From Lanius collurio (Eukaryota > Chordata > Aves > Passeriformes > Laniidae): a DNA stretch of 64,000 bases. Both the position numbers and the translations under genes were made by a program. Location of the stretch: assembly GCA_020086605.1 (NCBI GenBank), contig JACBWW010000022.1:5953358-6017357 (forward strand), given 5' to 3'. Position 1 is the first letter of the stretch, and each line of letters starts with the position of its first letter. The notes under the pieces were generated by a model. The model was not told the DNA's origin, ran no database searches, and worked only from the letters and a program-made list of their open reading frames with translations. Below are positions 39,106 through 52,000 of this stretch, piece by piece.

Positions 39106-39116
39106 CAAGAACAAAG

Positions 39117-39190
39117 TCACAGGATCACAGAATTGAGAGGGTCAGAAGGGACCACTTGAGGTCCTCCACTCCATCCTCATCTTGAGCCCA
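39117..39190 (-). mobile_element. CR1 3'-end fragment (minus strand)
   Basis: On plus the sequence reads CACAGGATCACAGAATTGAG, then AGAAGGGACC and GGTCCTCCACTCCATCCTC. This is the reverse complement of a CR1 3' end (terminal octamers, then the GGTCCCTTC block). It continues weakly to about 39190 and is lost. With the neighbouring plus-strand tail it forms a tail-to-tail pair. Confidence 0.75.
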
Positions 39191-41084
39191 ACTTTTCTTT
39201 CCAGGTTTTTCTAAGAAACTAAAAAACTTCTTTCTTTTTATTCCATAAAAAAATACCCAACTGCACTGTGCAAAGCTTTCCACACAATTTAGAAGGAAGC
39301 TGAATAAGCACCCAGAGCAAATTTTTAAAAAATTGCTGCATATCCTTAGCACATTGGTTTTAGAAACAACATTAGCTATTCAGGTAAGAACTTCAGTTTT
39401 TCCGAGTAGGGACAGTTGAAGGCCCAGGAGGATCTTCATTTAAAGAAAAATTAGGGTTATGTTCAAAAGCACACACATATTTTTCTCTGTGCCTACACAC
39501 AGTTGCAGATGGCACCACAGAAGCCCTGAGACACGGCCCTGATAGGAATAGAAAGGCCTTCATGTACCATTGCCTTTGCACTCCAAGTTTCAGCAGATAT
39601 TTAGGAACAAAAGCTTTAGGTCTTTCTCTATTTCTCCACTGTAAGATTAGTGGAAGTTGTGCCACAGTTTGCATATTTACTTGTGTGTTTTCCACTGTGA
39701 AATCTTAAACCACAATTAAACAGATTCAACAAGCTCTGAAAAATTCCCTGAACAGAAATCTAAATGCTGAATAGTAGAAGAATTTTTCATCTTACATAAA
39801 ATCTCCTTCATCCGTTAGCATTTAGTCCAGCTACTTTTTTTTAATCTCTGTGGTTTTTACACATGCTAATGTTGCAGGGCTAATGTCTGAAGTTTTGATT
39901 GACTTCTTTTTGTCTCCAGATTATAGAAGGATCAAAATTCATCTACAATTGTCCAACAGAGAATTTTAGGAGAATTTTAATTGTGCATCTGTCTAACATC
40001 TCGTGCCCAAGCTTCTGTCCCACAATTTCTGCAAGGAGAGAGAGTCTGAGCTGCATCACACTATATTCAATTATTCAGTTCTGTGAAAGACCTTACATCA
40101 GTAGTGTAAGTGGATATAGCAAGTTTCTCTTGGAGCATGGAATTTGGATAGGCTAAAGTCCACACATCAATAGCTTGTACTATGATCCTAACAAACATAG
40201 GTCTTTACTGCTTCAATGTTTAAAGATAACTATTTATAGCAGAGGAATTAACTACATTGTGAGTTTACATATTTCAACTGTAAGAGAGCCAGAGGGCAGA
40301 AGATAAAAATTTCCTATTTCTATTGGGAGGGTAAGTCAGACACAATAACTTTTCCTCCAGTGAACAGAGGGGAAACCTTCCTAATTCTCCAAACAGGTTT
40401 GCATTCCAATCATCTTCTTAATAAAAAAGCCTCAGGTTTCCAGTTTAGCACTCTGGACTACAGTGATGTTTGGCTGGTTTTGAATGGAATGGGCAGATGC
40501 TCATTCTGGAGTTATGTAATTCCTTCCTACATTTTGTGACTGCAAGCAGAACCCTCTTCCTCTCCACCTAAAAGCTCCCAAAATGCAGAACTGCTAACCT
40601 GGCAGACACTGGTCAGGCCATTTGGCTTCAGTGTCACCTACACATCTGGCTGTTTCTTGAGGCTGGTCAGGAATGTTCCCTCCTCAGCAGGAGCCTCTTA
40701 GAAAGTTATTAAAAAAATCAATTCAGCAGATTTGGGCAAAGTGCATGGTGAAAAGCACGAAAAGAATATGATTCAGTAACATATTCAATAGATAAGGCTT
40801 TTCATCCATCCAGTTACCAACACTTGAAGTAATTATTTTTTGCCTTTCTCCATCCACTTAATAAAAAACCCAAACAAACAAAAAAACATAATTAAAGAAA
40901 AAAAAAAAAAACAAAACAAAAAAAAACCCAAAAAACAACCAAACAAAAATGCAAAAGCAAAAAAAAAAACCCACCAAACCACTAAAATGCAAATGTTAGA
41001 TTAAAAAAATGTTTGTTCTATGACTAGTAAAGCATAGTTATTAAGCCATGATGTCTTTCTTTAAAACCAATTTTAAATCAAGGA
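39191..41084. other. AT-rich unique DNA, no gene seen
   Basis: No supported gene. A pyrimidine tract and AG at 39900-39919 precede a 62-codon open frame that ends in a weak donor at 40106; I do not accept it as an exon. The A/C-only tract at 40861-40984 closes the block. Confidence 0.5.
40861..40984 (+). repeat. Longest A/C-only low-complexity tract
   Basis: About 120 bases almost entirely A and C: long A runs punctuated by C, CC and CCC, with an ATGCAAA-like interruption. It directly precedes the candidate conserved element at 41085. Confidence 0.85.
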
Positions 41085-41300
41085 TCTTGTACTACCGCCA
41101 CTTACACGAGGTTGCTCATAATTGCTCCGTGCAATGCTTTGATTAATTAAATCACACTGGAGATTGTTTCTTAGTAACACACCTGGTACACTCTTTGTTG
41201 TTGGCGTTCATTAAAACGCTGTGTTTCACGCTGCTTTCCAGCATGAAAGGATATTAATCAGCTAAATTGCCATTAAGAGTCATATCAATATTTGCTGCAC
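41085..41300. promoter_or_regulatory. Candidate conserved non-coding element
   Basis: Six CpGs (about 41096, 41107, 41128, 41204, 41217, 41229) occur within 135 bases in a region where CpG is otherwise nearly absent. The block carries GATTAATTAA (41141-41150), further TTAAT/ATTAA homeodomain-type sites (near 41211 and 41254), and is free of simple repeats and stop-free frames. These are common traits of vertebrate developmental enhancers. No gene can be linked to it from this window. Confidence 0.4.
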
Positions 41301-44300
41301 ACTGATTGTTTTTCTAAATCTTCAACAAAGGACATTTCATTGAAATCTCAGGTTGGTAACTAACCATATGACAGTAAAGTCAAATTAAAATGTTTTATTT
41401 TCTCTCTGGAAATAAAGCAAATCAAGCACATAAACTAAAAGGCAAGGACAGGGTGTAGAGGTCGGTGTTTTTTGGTCTGCTACTTTAAGACAAGGAGTGG
41501 AATGTTGAATAAACTAAAATTAATGTGCAGAAAATCTTTTTTAAAAATAAGTAAATAGAAGCTCTCATTAATGTCTATTCTGTTCCCTAAGCAGAAAAGG
41601 CTCCACTTTGTAATGCAAGATTGGTAATTAGGTTCAATTTCAGAGCCTGAGCTGAAAAAGTGCCCAGGGAATCAAATGTTACTTTTCATTATTAATGTGA
41701 AGGAGAATATGTTTCCAAATATTTCTCCTTCCTAGCAACGGTGTGTTTACATATGATCAGCAAACACCTTGATAAGTTGAAGGTGAGCCAGTAAGAAGGC
41801 AAGTGGCCATAGCACTAATTACATTTGCTTTGTCTATGATTTGTTCTGAGATTCCTGCTTTCACATCCTACAGTTTTGTTCTGCAGCACATAGACTTTTT
41901 CAGTGCTGTGCATTTTTCTCAAAAATCACAGTGTGCATCACCTAAGCTTTGTGACAGTCTTTAATAACTGTTATCAGGATCTAGATTGTGCTGCTTGGTA
42001 TGAGACATGCCTGTGGCAGGAAGAAATCTGGAGTTATGCTTTCTGCACTAAACTGGCACGTACCTCTAAAAATCAGCAGTATTCCAGTAGAAAGAGTTGT
42101 TTCAAACCATCTTCTTAAACAAATCATAACACTTAAAAGAAGGGAGAACTGCCACTGGCCAATCTGTCTTCCAAAATATGGATTACACAACAATTCAGTG
42201 TTTTTATAATTCAGAAGTCTCTTTTACAACACATTAAAGGATATTGCATCACACTAGAATTATGTATGCACATATAATTGCACAAGATAAAAAAACCTGA
42301 TTCCATGATTTCTTTGTGTCTCTCAGGGACTTAATTTGGTTAATTTTACCATACTATATTTTCTCCTCTTCAGGCCAGTCTTGGGCATTATGTGCTGATC
42401 CACAGTTACACCAAGATCAATATTATCCTTACCCAAACAGCAGCAACTGTGTCTCTCCACAAGAGGTTCATGGTTGATCTCTGGGCTGAAATTTGCCTTA
42501 AACCAGGCAGAGTCTTTGTCTCCCCATGAGATTTAAACATAAAATCACACATACTTGAGACATTCATTACACACCATACATAACCTTAGCCAAGAGGCTG
42601 AGAAGCACCCTAAGGCTTTGCCTTCCTCCTCAGCCATATCCAAAATAATCCAAAACTGCTCATGCCCTCCAGGAGTGACCTTTTCTCTCAGAATTATAAC
42701 TTCTCACAGGTTTGTTCTGTTTTAGAGAAGACCTCTGTAGGAGATGTCCTCTATTTTACTCCAGATAGATTATTACATTTTAATTGTACTTTTTTAGAGC
42801 TGTTTAACCCTAAAGTTCTAAGGCTACAACTTTGTAAAATCCCAGCACGAGTAATGGAAAGAAATATTAGAACTAAATATAATCCTAAAAAACAAAGGGG
42901 TGATAATTTGGTCCTTCCTTGTCAAGGCTGCCAAGGTTCTCCATTTTCCCCAGCAGCAGCCCTGATTACTACCCTTCACAAAGCATTGCAACACTCATCT
43001 ATTTTCTCTGTCTTTTCTTCAGCACGTGAGCCAAGAAAAATAGTTTGGCTTGCAAAAATATGTTGTCATTATTTTGCTCTATGATTTCTATTTAGTTGTA
43101 AATCACCACAGTCTTGGAAAATGTATTCATTTGCAGATACTAAAAATTAAAAAAAAATGCATAAACAGACAAAGAATTTTTACATTATAAAAGGAAAAAT
43201 GTAGACACCATAGGAGTTTTATATAACCTTGCAGAAAATATGTATTTTTACAGCACCTTCTGCTTACTCCTTTCTTTCACATACCAGGTTGTTCTACCTA
43301 GTTGTCTGCAAAAGAAGAATAGCTAGTAAGTGATGAGGGATGCTTGAATTAAGGCTTGTAATTTCTCCTGCTGAGAAACGTGGTTGTGTCATTGACATTT
43401 ATGAACCATAGTAAACACTGAAAATTTGCCCTGAAATGCAAATTAATTCTGAGAACTTCTGATACCCTTCCTGTGAAAATGTTTTTAAATATCTACAGAT
43501 TCTCACCTTGGTGACATTTTTATTCCTGCTTGGAAAAGCCCACAAAAGAAAGACAAAACAAACAAAAAATCAAAGCAAACAAACAAACAATGACACACAC
43601 ACACTTTTCTTTGTAGAGAAGGATATAACCTTTGAGTTTCTTGGAATGCGAGATTGCCCAATTACAGCTAAGTAAATCTTTTTCATTGGGTAGAAGGTTC
43701 AGATTTTATTCATTAATTCTGATCTTTATCATACCACATGCAGCAGCAGATGTTATTTGTGTTTGAGATGGAGTAGGTGATGCACAAGTCCTTTCTGCAC
43801 ACACCTGCTCCATAATACACCTAAGATACAGTAATGCAACTCTCCAGAATATTCTTTCCTAGGAGGAAACTCTGGCCATATGGGTACTGTAAATCCAAAT
43901 AACCTCAGAGCAAGCCATACTGTAGGGTAGAGTAACAGAAGAATGACTACTCATTTCAAGCCCACCAGCAGATTTTCAGTTTTTCTCCTGGAGATTACCA
44001 GTATCAGATTTGACTGACTCTCCTTCATGAGACCTATCAGCAGCAGACATGGAAGGAGGAGAGCCCCTGTTCCACCCAGAGTGATTCCACAGGAGTTACT
44101 TCAGGAGCAATCCTGGCACCTCTGCGCCTGCTTTCCCAGGGGACATGAGGCCAGACTAGAGGGGGCACAGGGACAGGTGGGCAGGAGGAGCTGCTTGGGC
44201 TCTGCATCCCCAGCACTGCTGCTCTGCTCTGTGCCCCGTTTCCAGGAGGACCCCAATCCCAAGGAACACTGGCCCTCTACAAAAGTGGATAAATACTCAG

Positions 44301-45664
44301 GGTTTATCACTCATATGCACTAATGAGTAATCCTGTCTTCAGCTAAAGGCCTCCAAAATGAATTCAGGTATTCCTTTCTCGATCATTACTGCTTATTTAG
44401 TATAAAAGGAAAAGGAGACAATAATGTCTACACACTAATTATCAGAATTCTCAGAAGTATCTAATTTGCAGAATTATGTAAACATCACAAGCACAGACAT
44501 TCACCTGCCAGTCACTGGAAGCTCACAGGAATAAAGGAGGCATCCTCAGATGCTCTTGGTGAGCTCACCTTGGCTCATTTTATAATAGCATTTACAAAGC
44601 TGAGCCTTTCTGAGCTCGGGAGCTCTTTCATTATTTCCATAATGTTTTATGTCTAGTTTCATTTGTTACTGACTTAACTAATTAAAATATGCCACTAGTG
44701 ATCTGTTAGATAATCTTAAGGTTCTGGACCAACTATGTTTAAAAAGAAAATTTGAACCAGACCTAGGGAAATACAAAATATCTTTAATCTTCATTTATTT
44801 ACATCTCTGCACTACTCGGGGTTGATAATAGCTCTTACAAAGCTACAATGTCTTGCATTTATTGATGGGAAGATTATTGCTTCTAGTCTTTTTTCTTATC
44901 CACTGTATCATGGGTAAAATGAGTAAATCAAAACCAGCCAAACCAAGGTTAAAAATCAGAAGACACTTTTTAACAAGATCCTGGAAATAAAAAAAAATTA
45001 AAAACAACCTTCCATCTATGGAAAAGAGTTGTTAATTCATCGAATTTTGTGGATTCCATGAACTGATAAGCTCTGCAGCTCAGGCAACTCTGAAATTAAA
45101 TTAGGTTTCAGAAATGAATATTTCATCTTTAAGATACTGTTGCTTGGAGACCTGGGAAAGAAAGGGTGATTTAACACAAAGACATGGGAGTTACATGTGG
45201 CATCGTTTTCCACTCCAACAGGCTCTGGAACATACCATAAAATGCCCAGAACAAAACACTACAGCACAAATGTAAAAGAATGTGTTACACATATTTTATC
45301 TGACATCTCCCCATTCCTTTTTAGCCTACTTTTAGCTCAAGCAGCTCATTTTAACACCATTTAAATAATAATGAAAAAAATAAGGTATAAAGGTGAAATT
45401 ACAGAAGTTCTTAAAATCAAAGTTCTGTTAACTCTTCAGTGAAGTCTCTCTCCAAAAGGAAAAAAACAAACCTCTCCTGTTCTTACCCTTCCTTCCTTCC
45501 TTTTAATCCCCATCTTAGACTTCCCTCATTGCTTCCACAGCCCTGCTAAATCATGTTGGCATTCCTGTGTGTTCACTATACCCAGATTACCATCTCTCCA
45601 TTTCCCCAAACTATATTGCAATTAAAGAACCAAGGTGCAAGTCCATGGTTCATAAGCATATCAG
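41301..45664. other. Mostly unique DNA, no gene seen
   Basis: No gene supported. The 140-codon plus-strand frame at 42662-43084 has no recognised domain. An octamer followed by TAAT (ATGCAAATTAATT, 43436-43448) resembles a POU-factor site. The stretch 44027-44290 is GC-richer but has only about two CpGs and no recognised repeat. CAAA/CA repeats lie at 43553-43604 and a CTTC repeat near 45489. Confidence 0.5.
43553..43604 (+). repeat. A/C-rich tract with CAAA and CA repeats
   Basis: CAAAACAAAC passes into (CAAA)n and ends in a short (CA)n stretch. Confidence 0.75.
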
Positions 45665-45731
45665 GAACAAAACAAAACCAAACCAAAAAAAAAAAAAAAA
45701 AAAAAAACAAAAAAAACCCAAAAAACCCAAA
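45665..45731 (+). repeat. A/C-only tract with 23-base poly-A
   Basis: AAAACAAAACCAAACC runs into 23 A (45685-45707) and then AAAACCC blocks. No retroposed body upstream could be recognised, so it is not called a retropseudogene tail. Confidence 0.85.
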
Positions 45732-47955
45732 CATCTTCAGATAAGTATAAAAACTGAACATCTATTCATCTATTGCTGTCATGGTGCAATATCTTGGAAA
45801 AGAAATGTGTGAAGTACCTTGCATTTGTTGCAAAGCTTCCCACTACTGATCCTTACACAAAAGTTGTAATTTTATTTGTGGTTTGCAGGATAAGATAACT
45901 CCACTTTAAGCAGAAACAGACAATAAGAGACAGATACTTTTCTTTGAATAATTTGTATTCCCTGTATAATATTGAGTACAACCACCTTTTCAAAAGAAAT
46001 GGGGATCAAAGAGGAGGCCAAAAGAATTCCTGTTCTTTGCTGTGCATCTGAGTGTTAGGATAGGAGGTGGATAAGCTGTCTATTCACCAATGAGTGTCAT
46101 CTTACAGGCTGGCTTTGATTATAGACTCAATCTTAGCTATATAACTACATCATTTAAAAAAGAAATTGAAGGAGTGGGGGCAGGAGCGAACAGCAAGCGC
46201 TTCTAAATTTAGAGTGCTGTGCTTCAGGAGTCTTATGGATATGAAAGTGAACATCTGCATTAATGGAAATATGTTGTTTCTATATTGCAAACATATTGAA
46301 GTGATCAGACAAAACAAGGTAGTCTCTTAGAATAAATGACAAACAGCAATTTTTTTTCTGGCAGAAGGCAACTTAATTTTTGCAAAGTAAGATTTCAGCT
46401 GAAGAGGACCAGGGACCAATACTGATGTATGCATTTGTATATATATTGGAAATCTCATAGTATTTTTGTTAATTGCTGCATTGAAGTTTCTTGAAGGAAT
46501 GTGGCCATTTCCTGCTTTGTTATTTTTCTCCCCACATTAGGCTCCAATTTCAATTTTCCCAAAATAAGTCCTAACCCCAAGCATTTATTGTTGCTGGTTA
46601 AGATGTTTTATTCAGTTTCTGTACACTATAAAGCAAGCACTATGATTCCTTTCAGGCAGGGAAAGTTTGATTTTTTTCTTTAGTAGCTACAGCAATTAGT
46701 TAAATAATAATGAGGATATTAGATGTCATCAATCGCACGTCACACAAGACCAAAAACCAAATTAAATGCAAATATGTGATTTCTAGTAAAACAGCCACAG
46801 CAAAATTATCATAGCAGATTCCAATACCTTTGTCCAGGTGTTTCTGCTGCCATTAGACACTCAAGGATTTAAAAATCTGCTATTTAAATAAGGTTATAAC
46901 CCACACAGCATGTTTGTAAGCCAAGTTGAATTAAGCATCAATATACAATATTTACATGCTAAAATTAAAACAATATTGATCTCCCACTGCTAGTCAAAGA
47001 CACAGATTAACCCAGAGAAACCTTAAAATTAGTTGAAATTTAATCTTAATTTGTGCATTCATAGAATTTATGGCTGTTTTATATAACACACACAGCAGCT
47101 CTGAACGGCTGAATCAGCACACAGACATCCAATATTTCTGTAGTTCATGAGAAATGTTGCTACAAACACATTATGGACTTGGTCCATTCTGTAGGTGTTA
47201 TCTCAAAACACCAAACTATTGTGATGTGCCAACAAAAGAAACTGAAGGCACAATTCAAGCATTAGACAGACTGTATTGAAACCAGCTGTCTCAGGGAACC
47301 CAGATGGGATCTGTCAATGCTTCATTCCAATTCTTTTCTTCTACTGAAAACTGATAGGCAACCCCAGGCAAAAAGTGACCCCACATAACTCTACCCAGCC
47401 TCAGCTCTAATAAAGCTGTTAAACCAAAGTAGTTGTTTATGCTTTTATCAGTTTCAAGTATCAGGGTGAATTGCAAATCAACACACATTTTTAATCGTCA
47501 TCTACAAGTTACAGCAAAAATAAATCCTGTGACAATTTTGTTTAGTTTTCACTCCCTTTCTTCCTTGTCTGTAATGTTCTGTACTGATCTGAACAGAATT
47601 TCATTATAAATAGAAACCTAGGCAAAAAGTCTATTATTTGGGCTTCTGATATTCATCTCTTTGCCACAAACCATTGAAGCCACTAGAAATTACTGTAGTT
47701 ACTCAGTATTCAGCCTTACTGTGATATCACCTTTGGGGATCACCAGTAGTGTAATGGGTCACAACTCTCTTCCCCCTTATATGTCTTTATAATTGGAGAT
47801 TTAACAGTGTCACTATTTCATAGTATATTTTTACAACCATACTATTCTTACTTGTGGTAGATTATGAATGACGTGCTGTTCACACTAGCTTTAGCTCATA
47901 GATGTTGGTTACACTGTTATTTGGACAAGTAATCTAAGAAGTTATGTACTTTTTT

Positions 47956-47999
47956 AGAATAGAATTTTTTAAAAAATCCATTTTTATAAATTCTATTCT
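47956..47999. repeat. 12-bp inverted repeat
   Basis: AGAATAGAATTT (47956-47967) pairs perfectly with AAATTCTATTCT (47988-47999) across a 20-base AT-only spacer. Confidence 0.88.
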
Positions 48000-49297
48000 T
48001 GAATCCTGTTGGATTACACATTCCAAGTCAAACCAACCAATCCCTGAAGCACAGATCACAGCCCAGCAGAAATCAATAGCAAAGCTCTCACCAATTTAAG
48101 CCAGACAGGTTCAGGGGCATAGTATCTGAACAACCCTTGTACATAAAGTGTACACTTAAAATGGAGCAGTGAAAGGTTTGCTGGGATTCAGGCCTGCCCT
48201 GAATCTGAAGGAGCCTTCACTGAGATATAGAAAATTCAGTTTTAAAGTTGTTTCTTCCCTTCACTTATTTCTCTGAGATTTGAAGCTGGGTCTGCCAGTG
48301 ACCTAAAGCCAAATCACAGCTACCCACAGCAAGGTTCTGCTCTGCCTGTTTTGACTGGACCTTGAACATCCCTCCAAAGGTTCCAAAAGCTGCTGAAAAT
48401 TCAGCATATATATGTTGCACACCCTTTTAATGCTATTCTCTTGTTCCTCCAAAATAACATGTTTGTTTGTCCGTTCTCCAGAAAATATTCACAATGAATA
48501 TTGATGTGTAATTTGTGATGTTCAGTGAATATTGATGGGTGTTTTACTAATGCCTTTCTGGCCCTGCAGATCATGTTTGATGAATATGGCCCAAGAACTG
48601 GTTATTTGCAGACAGAAAAATTGGTACCCACTCCCCTCTGCCTCCCAGGGCAGGTTGCTCCATGGCCTTTAGCTCTCCCTAGTCAACCACTTGGAATTCC
48701 ATGTGCCCCACATGGAAAGGCAAACCACAGCTCCTGTCCCTGCCTCACCACACACACCCCAGACCAGGAGCTGAACTGACCACTAGGCTGGGAAGCCTGC
48801 CACATCCAGGAACACTGCAGGATCATGGACATTTTTCCTGAACACAAAGTTTTAATATGACATGCTAATTTGTTAGGACTGCCTCATCATTTTATCTCTG
48901 CATTTCCTCCCAAACCTTCTCAGTCTAAAATTAAAAAGCTCCTCCCTCTTTGGTGGCAGAGAATTGCCTACCACTGGCACTTTCATGGAACGGCTTTCTC
49001 ACACCTCAGTAAATATCAGAAACTAAAATTAATTCATAGAAACACCTGATGTAGCATAATGCAGCACGACTGATGACACACTGTATGCTGCAGTACAACT
49101 CAATATCTAATCTTCTGAAAATAGCCCTGAAACAAATCTCTCCACTCTGAAAGTGAGGGGGAAAAGCCAGCACACTTGTTTCTCCTTACTTGTCTCTTTT
49201 CATCTTCTTAGCAAATTAGACTAATAACTACCACAGCCCCCAAATGGCAAACCGTTATCTAAAATGTAGAATATGGTGTTGGCATGGACTAGAAAGC

Positions 49298-49412
49298 TGT
49301 GTATGTGTGTGTGTGTTTGGGGGTGAGAGAAAGGATTTATTTGTGGGCTTTATTTTGTTGTTGGGGGGAGGATTGGCTGGGGTTTTTTGCTTTCTTTGTT
49401 AGTTTTGTTTTC
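49298..49412 (-). repeat. (GT)n and T/G-only low-complexity tract
   Basis: A short GT microsatellite (49298-49317) is followed by GAGAGAAAGG and then blocks of T and G with few A or C. Confidence 0.7.
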
Positions 49413-51629
49413 AATCGGGACAAACCTGCAGTACACGGACCACTCCTAATATTTTGGGAGAATTCATATTTTGAGTGAAGCCCAGGGTCATCTTAACTTA
49501 AAGAGACACAGAACTTCTGAAAATCAAAAATATTTACCCTGAATAAGTTAGGCAAAAAAAAAAATAGTGTTAAGGACTGAACAGATTTCTTAGATTTATC
49601 AGCAGGTATATATTTTTACAATCTCTAAGACTAGGACAATATGAAGCAATCAAATCAGCTTCATTTTATATACAGTGGCTTCCATCTTTAGATTTTTAGT
49701 AAAGCAATATATGGTTTACAAATAATACAAAGTAATCTAATTGAAGGAGAAAATTTGAGAAAATTATTAAAATTCACGCAGATTTCTGGACTAATCAAAT
49801 ACATGACTAAGTGGCTAATAAAGTTGATTTGACATGGTTAATTTAGGGTTTAAAAGGCAGCAGACACCTTGTGACACCAGCAGAAGTGTTGTATTGCAAC
49901 TGAAGAGCAAGAATACTTAAAGGGATTTACTTCTCTACCAAGATCTGCCTTAGATCTTACAAACAAACAAGTTCTTCTATTCACAAGTGGACAAACTTTG
50001 CTCAGTTTCTGCAAGGGACAAGCAGGAACATAGCACTGGGGCCTATTTCTGTGCCATAAAACATTTTGTTGCATCTAAGTGACTGAGATATATTTTTAGG
50101 TTCTGTCCCTCCTTTTCCCTCTCCCCATCCTTTCCTTCAGGCTCTATCCTGGTAACAGAGCAAGCCCAGCAGATTTATGTATTTGCTTTGTTTTTAGCAC
50201 TCAAATTCCCCTTTTCAACATCCTTTGAATCAGGGCTGTGTGAAGCCAGACAAAGTTAAAGTCCTAGATCAACTTAGTTTTAAGGGATACAAAAGTAAAG
50301 CTCAAACATACTTACAAAAACAATTTAAAAAACTACTCATCTTCAGTTTAAAAATTAGAGATTACTCAGCCTTTTTATGTATCTAAAAGGAAGCTAGTAC
50401 CTTGTTTTGGGGGCAGCATTTGGTGCCAGAGAAAAAATTTTCTTCCTTCCAAGCATAATTGGGGGGAGGAAGGATGCACAAGGAGACATGGAATATTTTC
50501 AAACAGACATTTCCATAGGCTCAGTGTTTCCAGCTTTCAAGATAAACCTCTCGACTTTGCTTTGACATTAATTTCTGATAAATGCCTCAGGTTTACCTTG
50601 GCATTTAACAAAGCAGCAGGAGACCATTATCCTGTGACAACGCTCTATTCCACTGATACTATCTCTTAATTGGAGAAAATTTCTCTTCATCTGAAAATGT
50701 TTGGCAAGGTTCCCCATAAAAAACTATGGTATATCTAAGTTGTTAGCTTTAATAAGATAGGGAATAAAATACCCAGAGCAGATGTAAATCAAATCTTTCC
50801 TATCAAGTTGCAAAAAACAAGCCCATTGTTGCAGACACCACCGTGAACCCCAGCTTTTAATTATTTATACGAACTATTTACATGATAGGATACTTGAAGG
50901 ATGGTCAGTGCTATAGATAATAATGCAGCTCATTTGTAAAACAGAGCAAATGGGAACCAACGTCAATTGTCAGAACAGCAGAAATTATTTTAATTGCTTT
51001 TGCATGTAAGTGACAACATTGGCCTCACTGTCATAAACAGAAGATGACACAGAACTTGGAGAAAAAAATATACAACAAAACCAGCCAATTTAGATTTGCA
51101 AGAGATTTATACTCTAGCTCCCAGGTTCTGTCATTAATCTGCTTTGCTTCCACTTGCTTCTCCACTAAGAACTTAATAATGTTCTTACCTCCACACTCAT
51201 CCCAGGCCCATGGAAGCCAATTGCCCTCTTGGTGTGGATAAGTTCAGGACCAATGTGGGTGTCTCTGCCCATTTGTGCTGCTGGTCTCTGGAGGGATGAT
51301 GGAAGTCTTCATTCACAGGACTGTTTGCACTGCTACTTCTCTCCTCCTGTTCAAATGGCTAACCCATAAGTATATACAATAACCAACACAGTACCTTGTA
51401 CAATATTAACCTTCTGCTGAGTCCAGCCCAATATTTCACTGCCTCAGTTCTGTATTTTGGAATCCACTTGGGGTCAGGTAACATACATGGTCTTTCGCCA
51501 CTGCTGTCATCTGCAGAACAGGAGCCCTTCATACACAACAGCTTGAAAGATACTTGTGTTATTCAGGGCTCAGTCTTTCTGCTGCAATTTATCATCATCT
51601 ATTCCACCTGCCTGAAATTTGATGCTGAT

Positions 51630-52000
51630 TATGTTTTCTCAGGTGTGCCTCATCTAAAAATCTCATTAACAAGCCCTTTTCGCCTACCACACCCCTGGAA
51701 AAAAAATCACTAGCAAAAGTACTAAATAACCAAACACCTTGGCATATTCCTCTAGTGACTCCCTACCACAAAAAAATTCTGTGCCATTTTCCCTTCCTTG
51801 CTCACCATTCATTTCTTCTACTAATCCAAATCTTCTCCAGGTTAGCTAAACATTTCCCAAGGGGTAGTTTATCAAATGGTTTACTGAAGTCCAGAAAATT
51901 AGATCTACTGCCTCTCTATTGTCCAGATTATCATTTATCTTCAAGAGCAGCCTCTCATTCCACTTAGCAAATGTGAATTTATCAATGCTTTTATGAAAAG
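51630..52000 (-). mobile_element. Ancient CR1/L3-type LINE fragment, RT domain (minus strand)
   Basis: Read on the minus strand, one frame at about 51900 gives AVDLIF and, one frame over, FSKPFDKLP. Together they correspond to the reverse-transcriptase motif A region of CR1-clade LINEs (usual form A-V-D-x-x-x-x-D-F-S-K-A-F-D-x-V-P) with a frameshift between the halves and Ala to Pro in the motif. Upstream and downstream text also follows the clade: the segment GATTTAC-like TTCACATTTGCTAAGTGG on minus and the GTGACTCCC block near 51755 on plus, where CR1 has the reverse complement of a GGTGTTCCCC segment. Divergence is far greater than in the copy at 31398, so this insertion is much older. The left edge may reach about 51400. 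Confidence 0.8.

Larger units (their letters stand above)
45732..51629. other. AT-rich unique DNA, no gene seen
   Basis: No gene recognised over 5.9 kb. Contains a 12-bp inverted repeat (47956-47999), a 12-bp direct repeat with 31-base period (48495-48537), a short (GT)n at 49298-49317 and a T/G-only tract at 49330-49412. The acceptor-like CCTGCAG at about 48569 has no usable donor after it. Confidence 0.55.

Noticed and set aside
39920..40105. 62-codon phase-0 frame after a strong pyrimidine tract and AG
   Set aside because: The donor (AGT|GTAAGT) has an atypical exon end and the translation is Cys/Ser/Ile-rich noise; the frame also runs on past the donor.
42662..43084. 140-codon plus-strand open frame
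   Set aside because: No family recognised and no promoter or splice context; composition follows the local AT-rich background.
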